Below, piece by piece: positions 59,338 through 64,000 of a stretch of DNA of 64,000 bases. Position 1 is the first letter of the stretch, and each line of letters begins with the position of its first letter. The notes under the pieces are model-generated. The model did not search any database and was not told where the DNA came from. It saw only the letters and a program-made list of their open reading frames with translations. A program made the position numbers and the translations under genes. Source of the stretch: Planctomycetota bacterium (GTDB taxonomy: Bacteria; Planctomycetota; Planctomycetia; Pirellulales; Pirellulaceae); contig JAPLNL010000102.1 of the NCBI GenBank assembly GCA_026692905.1, positions 26,328-90,327 on the forward strand. Direction: 5' to 3'.

Positions 59338-59850
59338 TCAATCGACTTCGTCGAGATCAGGACCGATTTCCTCGTCTTCGTCAAGGATTTCGCCGCTTCC
59401 GATCTCTACATCGGCATCCGTAACCAAACCATCATCGGCCGGTTCGATTTCGTATTCGTCGTCGAGTTCCTCTTCAAAATCATCATCAAAGTCGTCGTCG
59501 AAATCATCTTCGTCGAAATCCTCGAAAGGATCTGGATCTTCGTCCTCCGCATCCTCCTTGATCGGGTCCTCTTCGAGTTCGTCTTCGTCCTCGCCCCAAG
59601 AGCCGCGAATCGGAGGCTGAGATGGCGATTCCACTTTGAGAGCCATTTCGAACCAATCTTGCAATGGCTTACCGAACTCGACGGATGGTTCGACAGTCCC
59701 GATATCGCTGCTATTGAAGTCAGCCGGGTCGATGTCGTTGACCGTGGCCAAATCGATTCCGCAGGTGAGTTCGGGCAAGTACGGTTCGTCTTGAACTGCA
59801 CAATTGCTGCCGAATCCGTTTTCTAAACGTGAATGAATGACTAAGTTCAC
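59338..59850 (-). CDS. Acidic protein with Asp/Glu-rich C-terminal half
   Basis: 170 aa from GTG 59850, with GGTGGAG 7 bp upstream. Residues 1-85 look ordered (LPELTCGIDLATVNDIDPAD, LQDWFEMALKV). Residues 86-170 are almost only Asp, Glu, Phe and Pro (EDFDEDDFDDDFDDDFEEEL). Such tails bind metal ions or basic proteins or are merely disordered. No family was recognised. It lies upstream of ileS on the same strand. Confidence 0.6.
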   Translation of the reverse strand: MNLVIHSRLENGFGSNCAVQDEPYLPELTCGIDLATVNDIDPADFNSSDIGTVEPSVEFGKPLQDWFEMALKVESPSQPPIRGSWGEDEDELEEDPIKEDAEDEDPDPFEDFDEDDFDDDFDDDFEEELDDEYEIEPADDGLVTDADVEIGSGEILDEDEEIGPDLDEVD

Positions 59851-60168
59851 CGACTAGCTCCACCAATAGGCGTATCGAAGTGTGTGTGTGAATGTACAAA
59901 TGGGGTGCTTCGCAACGGGAAATAATTCGAGTGCGAAACTTGATTCTGCTTTGGTTTCTGAAAGCTTAGCGTCTCTCGACCGAACCGGACTGTCAACTAC
60001 CATTTTGCCGGTTTTGGAAAGTAGATCGAACCAGGCGCTGACCATGTATCGGATAGTATTTTGTCAAGCCGGATTCTAGGCGAAAATGTGCGGGTGGGAA
60101 CGTTACTGCTTTCCCGCAGATTTATGGCCGTGGTTGATGGCCGGCTGAAGCCGGTACATCAGCGCGAA
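59851..60168. other. Spacer between pyrE and acidic protein, with R4 copy
   Basis: GATGGCCGGCTGAAGCCGGT (60136-60155) is a copy of R4 just after the pyrE stop. The remainder holds nothing recognised. Confidence 0.6.
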
Positions 60169-60729
60169 CTACCTAGGGAAATCTTCAATGGTTAGCAACG
60201 TTGCGAGCGGGATTCCGGCTGCCTGAAAGGCTGCGGCGCCTCCTTCGAGTCGATCGATCACTCCAAGGACTCCGATCACTTCCAATCCAAACTCTTTTGC
60301 TGCGGTTGCGGCTTTCAATGCACTTCCGCCACTTGTGATGACATCCTCAACGATTACGCACTTCATTCCAGGTTTCACTGGTCCTTCGACTAGCTTTCCT
60401 GTCCCGTGCTGTTTTGCCTCTTTTCGAACCATGAAGCCCAGCAAATTTTTATTCTTCAAACCGGCATGAACCACAATCGACGCGGTGATCGGATCGGCAC
60501 CGATGGCTAGCCCGCCCACGGCATCAGGCATCGCTCCAAAATGATTTGCAAGGATCATTTCCAGCATTCCGGCAGCTATTTGGTTTGAACCCTGCGGGTG
60601 AAGCGTAATCGTTCGGCAGTCCAAGTAATAAGATGCCTTCTTGCCGCTTGCTAACGTGAAATCCCCAAATTGAAGAGCGTGCTCTCGAACAAGTGAAATG
60701 AGCGCATTACGATCGTAGGCTAGATTCAT
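60169..60729 (-). CDS. pyrE: Orotate phosphoribosyltransferase
   Basis: Joins orotate and PRPP to give OMP in pyrimidine synthesis. 186 aa. VIVEDVITSGGSALKA is the PRPP-binding motif. KASYYLDCRTITLHP and FMVRKEAKQHGTGKLVEG carry the flexible-loop Lys and His. The size fits the family. It stands alone, divergent from the TPR lipoprotein gene. Confidence 0.94.
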   Translation of the reverse strand: MNLAYDRNALISLVREHALQFGDFTLASGKKASYYLDCRTITLHPQGSNQIAAGMLEMILANHFGAMPDAVGGLAIGADPITASIVVHAGLKNKNLLGFMVRKEAKQHGTGKLVEGPVKPGMKCVIVEDVITSGGSALKAATAAKEFGLEVIGVLGVIDRLEGGAAAFQAAGIPLATLLTIEDFPR

Positions 60730-60923
60730 GAGATTCTGGTGTTAGTGTGAAGTGAATACGAATTCTGCCGGACAAAGCTCGGGGAAGGCTAGCGTTTTCG
60801 GCGAGCATAAGTGTACTGCCGGGATCAAAAGTCGCACAGCGCAGATAGGCGAGCGGCGGAACGAAAACTCGTCTTGCTTACGAACCTGGGATTGCGTTAC
60901 CGTCGTGCCCGAGGATTGAGAAT

Positions 60924-62060
60924 ATGTGCGATCGGACCCAAACAAAATCATTGACTCTTAGCCTAAACGGCCTGCTGGCGGTTTTGCTCGCGCATGTTCT
61001 GGGTTGCCACATGACAGCTCCAATGCACACTTGGAAGGCGTCCAAGGTCGCAAAGGCGGGGCACGTCCGCATCGCCGTGGCACCCATTGGCGGTGATCCA
61101 GTTGTGGCACAACGCTTGCAGGACTTCATGCGACAAGCACAACCGCAATCGAACCCCTTAGTGGCAGCTCTTCATCCAGCCGAGTTGGAGCAAGCAGGCG
61201 GAATTCGGCTGGTCTCGTACGACAATCAGCCCAATGATATGGCCACCTTGAACGCCGCACGACATGCTAGCATGGACTTTATCTTGCAAGGTCATGTCCT
61301 CAGCGATGATTTGGACACTCCACCACCCGATCCGAACAAGAAGCCTCGATTCAGCATCTTTAAGCCGAAGAAGAAGGTGGAAACGATTGCCGTCCACTGG
61401 GTTGTCACCGATGTGAATTCGGGCTTGAAAATAAGAGAAGAAACCGTCGCGATGGATCGCCTTCAAGCGGAACGCGACTTTCCCGACCTAGAAAAACAGG
61501 CTTCTGCCGGTGAGGGACGCGTTTTGATGGCAACCGCACGTCGATCCTGGTCTCTTGTTGCCCCCATGAACGAGCCTGTCGACGCAACATTGGATTTGCC
61601 ATGGGTAATGCGAGGCTCATCTCAAGTTCGAAAAGGAAATGGATACGCCAGGCAAGGGCGATGGGATTTGGCGGAAGCTGAATGGCAGGAGGCGGCATCA
61701 TTGCATCCATGGAACACAGCAGCTTGGACCAATCTCAGCTTAGCTGCGGTTGCAAAGGAGGACTTCCAACTAGCTCGAGACCGATTGAAACACGCAAATA
61801 CCTTTTGGCCGGGTGACTCGACTTTTTCAACGCTCACCTGGATCGAACAGCGTCAGCAAGAGCATCACGTTTCGCTGGATTTGCCTGCACCAGCATCGGG
61901 CTGGACCCTCGCAAAACCTCCCAAAACCGTTCGCCCCGATGAGGTTCCACCTTCTCCGCCTCGCGATCTCAAGGAAATGCCGTGGTGGACGGCCGTACCT
62001 TTCCTGCCGCCACCTGGATGGACATGGAAGAAATGGTTGACGCAGCCGATAGTGCTCTGA
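60924..62060 (+). CDS. Predicted lipoprotein with TPR-like region
   Basis: 378 aa. A lipobox-like signal, LLAVLLAHVLGC, ends at Cys28. Residues 45-160 (IRLVSYDNQPNDMATLNAAR, MDFILQGHVLSDD) resemble the alpha/beta domain of periplasmic TolB/GNA1162-type lipoproteins. Residues about 235-310 (GYARQGRWDLAEAEWQEAASL, AAVAKEDFQLARDRLKHA) are TPR-like. The tail is Pro- and Trp-rich. Function unknown; an outer-membrane role is plausible. GAGGA lies 7-10 bp upstream. Confidence 0.75.
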   Translation: MCDRTQTKSLTLSLNGLLAVLLAHVLGCHMTAPMHTWKASKVAKAGHVRIAVAPIGGDPVVAQRLQDFMRQAQPQSNPLVAALHPAELEQAGGIRLVSYDNQPNDMATLNAARHASMDFILQGHVLSDDLDTPPPDPNKKPRFSIFKPKKKVETIAVHWVVTDVNSGLKIREETVAMDRLQAERDFPDLEKQASAGEGRVLMATARRSWSLVAPMNEPVDATLDLPWVMRGSSQVRKGNGYARQGRWDLAEAEWQEAASLHPWNTAAWTNLSLAAVAKEDFQLARDRLKHANTFWPGDSTFSTLTWIEQRQQEHHVSLDLPAPASGWTLAKPPKTVRPDEVPPSPPRDLKEMPWWTAVPFLPPPGWTWKKWLTQPIVL

Positions 62061-62127
62061 TCCAAAAGACTGCTATACTTAGCGAGAGCCAGTACTTCGG
62101 CCGTCGTCCCACCTTGATTGCAAAACT

Positions 62128-62619
62128 ATGCCTATTGCCCCCCGTTGGCAGACAGAGAATCGTACCCCACGCATCCTGATCGTGGACGATGACTTTGAAA
62201 TTGCTGATCCCGTTAAGTTTGCCTTGCAGAAACTGGGCTTCGAAGTCACCCACGCTCCGGATGGTAATCAAGGGGTCGCGGCCATTCCCATAGTGGATCC
62301 GGACTTGATGGTGCTGGACATGATGATGCCCGGTCGAAGCGGTTTCTTGGTCCTTGAGCATCTGCGTACGACGAAACGCGATCGCGTTCGAGTCATCATG
62401 GTCACGGGCAACGAAGGGGAACGGCATCAAACCTATGCCCGCATGCTCGGCGCGGACGACTACATGCACAAGCCCTTTTCTATGGATCGTTTGGTACAAC
62501 GAGTGCAAGAACTCTTGGCAGAACCTTTTGCCGATGGCAATCCTGCAGACGTTGAAACGGTTGGAATAGAAACGGTAGGTGGCGAGCCCGCAGCCAACGT
62601 CCAGAAAGATTCAGAATGA
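62128..62619 (+). CDS. Single-domain response regulator
   Basis: 163 aa with one receiver domain (residues 15-130) and a short variable tail. The acidic pair is VDDD, the phosphoacceptor Asp is in LMVLDMMMPGRSG, the Thr in MVTGNEG and the Lys in MHKPFSMDRL; all are intact, so it should be phosphorylated. No output domain follows. The stop overlaps the mtnA start by ATGA. Its kinase is not in the window. Confidence 0.9.
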   Translation: MPIAPRWQTENRTPRILIVDDDFEIADPVKFALQKLGFEVTHAPDGNQGVAAIPIVDPDLMVLDMMMPGRSGFLVLEHLRTTKRDRVRVIMVTGNEGERHQTYARMLGADDYMHKPFSMDRLVQRVQELLAEPFADGNPADVETVGIETVGGEPAANVQKDSE

Positions 62620-63692
62620 CCGCGACGCAACTTCCTGTCCAACAGGTCTATTCTGTTCAATGGGCAGGCGACATTCGTGGTTGCCTGCAACTTATCGATC
62701 AAACTTTGCTTCCGCTCCAGCTCAAAGTGCTGTCGCTGTCGACCATCGAGGAAGCGTTTGAGGCTATCGTTACACTTCGTGTGCGAGGCGCACCGGCAAT
62801 CGGTATCGCGGCCGCTTACGGCGTGGTCTTGGGATTTCAGAAAGCACTCCATAGCTCGTCTGTGAGCGAGTCTCGCCAGATCGCCTTTCAGGCATGCGAT
62901 TACTTGGCAACGAGCCGACCAACCGCCGTCAACTTGTTTTGGGCGTTGGATCGCATGCGAGCGGTTGTCGAGCGAAACAAAAATCTCGCGGAGCCTGCTG
63001 ACCTAGCCCAAGCATTGCTCCGAGAAGCTCGCTTGATCCACGATGAGGATAGGCGCATGTGCCATGCGATCGGCGAGTTTGGGGCACAATTGCTTGAGGA
63101 TAATTCAGGCGTTCTGACTCATTGCAACACGGGTGGCTTAGCAACCTCGGAGTATGGCACGGCCTTGTCGGCCATTTTTACGGCACAAGATCAAGGCAAG
63201 ATCTTGCATGTCTATGCAGACGAAACGCGACCATTGCTTCAGGGGTCTCGACTGACCGCGTGGGAATTGCAACAGCGGCAAGTACCGTGCACCGTCATTT
63301 GCGACTCGATGGCGGCTCAAGTTATGCGCGAAGGCAAAATCCAAGCCGTCATCGTCGGTGCCGATCGAATCACAGCCCGAGGCGACACAGCGAACAAAAT
63401 CGGAACTTACGGCGTTGCTGTATTAGCAAAGTATCACAACATTCCATTCTACGTGGCCGCGCCGCGAAGCACGTTCGATCTATCGATTGTCAGTGGCGAC
63501 GATATTCCGATCGAACAACGCAAAGCGGAAGAAATCGTGAATGGCTTTGGTCGTCAAACTGCCCCAAGTGGCATCGAAGTCTACAACCCAGCATTCGACG
63601 TCACTCCGGCAGAGTTGATCACCGCCATTGTGACCGAGCGAGGGATTATCGCACCGGTCTGCGAAGAGAATGTGCGCGGTTGCATCGGATAG
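62616..63692 (+). CDS. mtnA: S-methyl-5-thioribose-1-phosphate isomerase
   Basis: Isomerises MTR-1-P to MTRu-1-P in methionine salvage. 358 aa. RGAPAIGIAAAYG near residue 50 and LTHCNTGGLATSEYGTA near residue 167, with the catalytic Cys, are followed by VIVGADRITARGDTANKIGTYGVA with the catalytic Asp. It overlaps the response-regulator stop by 4 bp, so they are translationally coupled. The other mtn genes are not here. Confidence 0.95.
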   Translation: MTATQLPVQQVYSVQWAGDIRGCLQLIDQTLLPLQLKVLSLSTIEEAFEAIVTLRVRGAPAIGIAAAYGVVLGFQKALHSSSVSESRQIAFQACDYLATSRPTAVNLFWALDRMRAVVERNKNLAEPADLAQALLREARLIHDEDRRMCHAIGEFGAQLLEDNSGVLTHCNTGGLATSEYGTALSAIFTAQDQGKILHVYADETRPLLQGSRLTAWELQQRQVPCTVICDSMAAQVMREGKIQAVIVGADRITARGDTANKIGTYGVAVLAKYHNIPFYVAAPRSTFDLSIVSGDDIPIEQRKAEEIVNGFGRQTAPSGIEVYNPAFDVTPAELITAIVTERGIIAPVCEENVRGCIG

Positions 63693-64000
63693 GGATTCGC
63701 GAGACAAGGTCACTCTCGGCGAGAGTGACCCACGGTGGAGCACACCGGCCCACTCGCGTTTGAACCCAACAAGGTGCTTGGGGGGAAACTGGGAGGGCGA
63801 GGCCAACGCTATAAACATCTGGGCAAAGTCAATTCCATTAAAAACCTTAGGGAGGGCGAGGCTCCTGCCGAGCCAACGGTGCAAAGGTTCGGCTGGAGCC
63901 TCACCCTCCCGAGCAATGAATGACTTAGGTAAAGTCGTTGGAAACATGTTTACAGGGGTGGGGCGAGGCTCCTGCCGAGCTATTTACGTATTAAGCTCGG
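63693..64000. repeat. R7 and R8 repeats after mtnA
   Basis: R7 hairpin at 63709-63734 (GGTCACTCTCGGCGAGAGTGACC). R8 at 63847-63953 is inverted relative to 37494-37600, and the start of a third R8 (GGGGCGAGGCTCCTGCCGAGC) reaches the window edge. No gene. Confidence 0.75.

Noticed and set aside
63122..63763. 213-aa plus-strand frame inside mtnA
   Set aside because: Out-of-frame shadow of mtnA, rich in Arg, Ser and His.

Overview
The window looks like chromosome from a planctomycete of the Pirellulales/Rhodopirellula type. Evidence for this: two Cys-type sulfatases, PQQ-like beta-propeller proteins with signal peptides, a DUF6677-like protein, a membrane protein with an N-terminal NPYAAP motif, a MMPL/RND exporter, a CsrA domain, many genes without a clear Shine-Dalgarno site, short operons on both strands, and intergenic spaces filled with short palindromic repeats. 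This placement is inference from family content; no rRNA, tRNA or CRISPR was seen.

Layout. 1-2.5 kb: the 3' end of an unknown gene, a PHP-family phosphatase, small ORFs and an anchored coiled-coil protein. 3-7 kb: succinate dehydrogenase sdhCAB. 7.1-11 kb: an acetate kinase-phosphoketolase pair (acetyl-phosphate to acetate plus ATP). 11-20.6 kb: a surface-sugar cluster with CDP-glucose synthesis (rfbF), CDP-glucose 4,6-dehydratase (rfbG), aminotransferase, C-methyltransferase, a 3,5-epimerase-like protein, a DUF4910 protein, PIG-L deacetylase, epimerase and a GT2 glycosyltransferase. 20.8 kb: a thioredoxin-like ferredoxin. 21.2-26.6 kb: an accessory island of plasmid-type small genes with RadC and ArdC, hairpins, one paralogue broken by an in-frame stop, and no recognisable integrase.

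26.6-35.1 kb: an esterase, a LysR regulator and the glutamate synthase genes gltB-gltD. 35.1-38.1 kb: a PQQ-like protein framed by two long inverted repeat arms, with a group II intron 3' relic beside the left arm. 38.1-41 kb: LarE, a DUF6677-like protein and a beta-propeller protein. 41-45.8 kb: a P-loop ATPase and an operon of CsrA fused to a degenerate receiver, a HAD phosphatase and a MMPL exporter. 46-50.6 kb: a beta-helix protein and two sulfatases. 51-53.7 kb: a caspase-fold protein lacking the catalytic Cys and a membrane protein. 53.9-63.7 kb: fumarase, IleS, an acidic protein, PyrE, a TPR lipoprotein, a response regulator and MtnA.

The central-metabolism genes (sdh, fumC, gltBD, ileS, pyrE, mtnA) are ordinary. 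The unusual content is the CsrA-pseudoreceiver fusion, the degraded accessory island with a structured leader upstream of ardC, the repeat families (one supplies the last codons of an exporter gene, another those of a small island gene), and the inactivated-looking caspase-fold protein.
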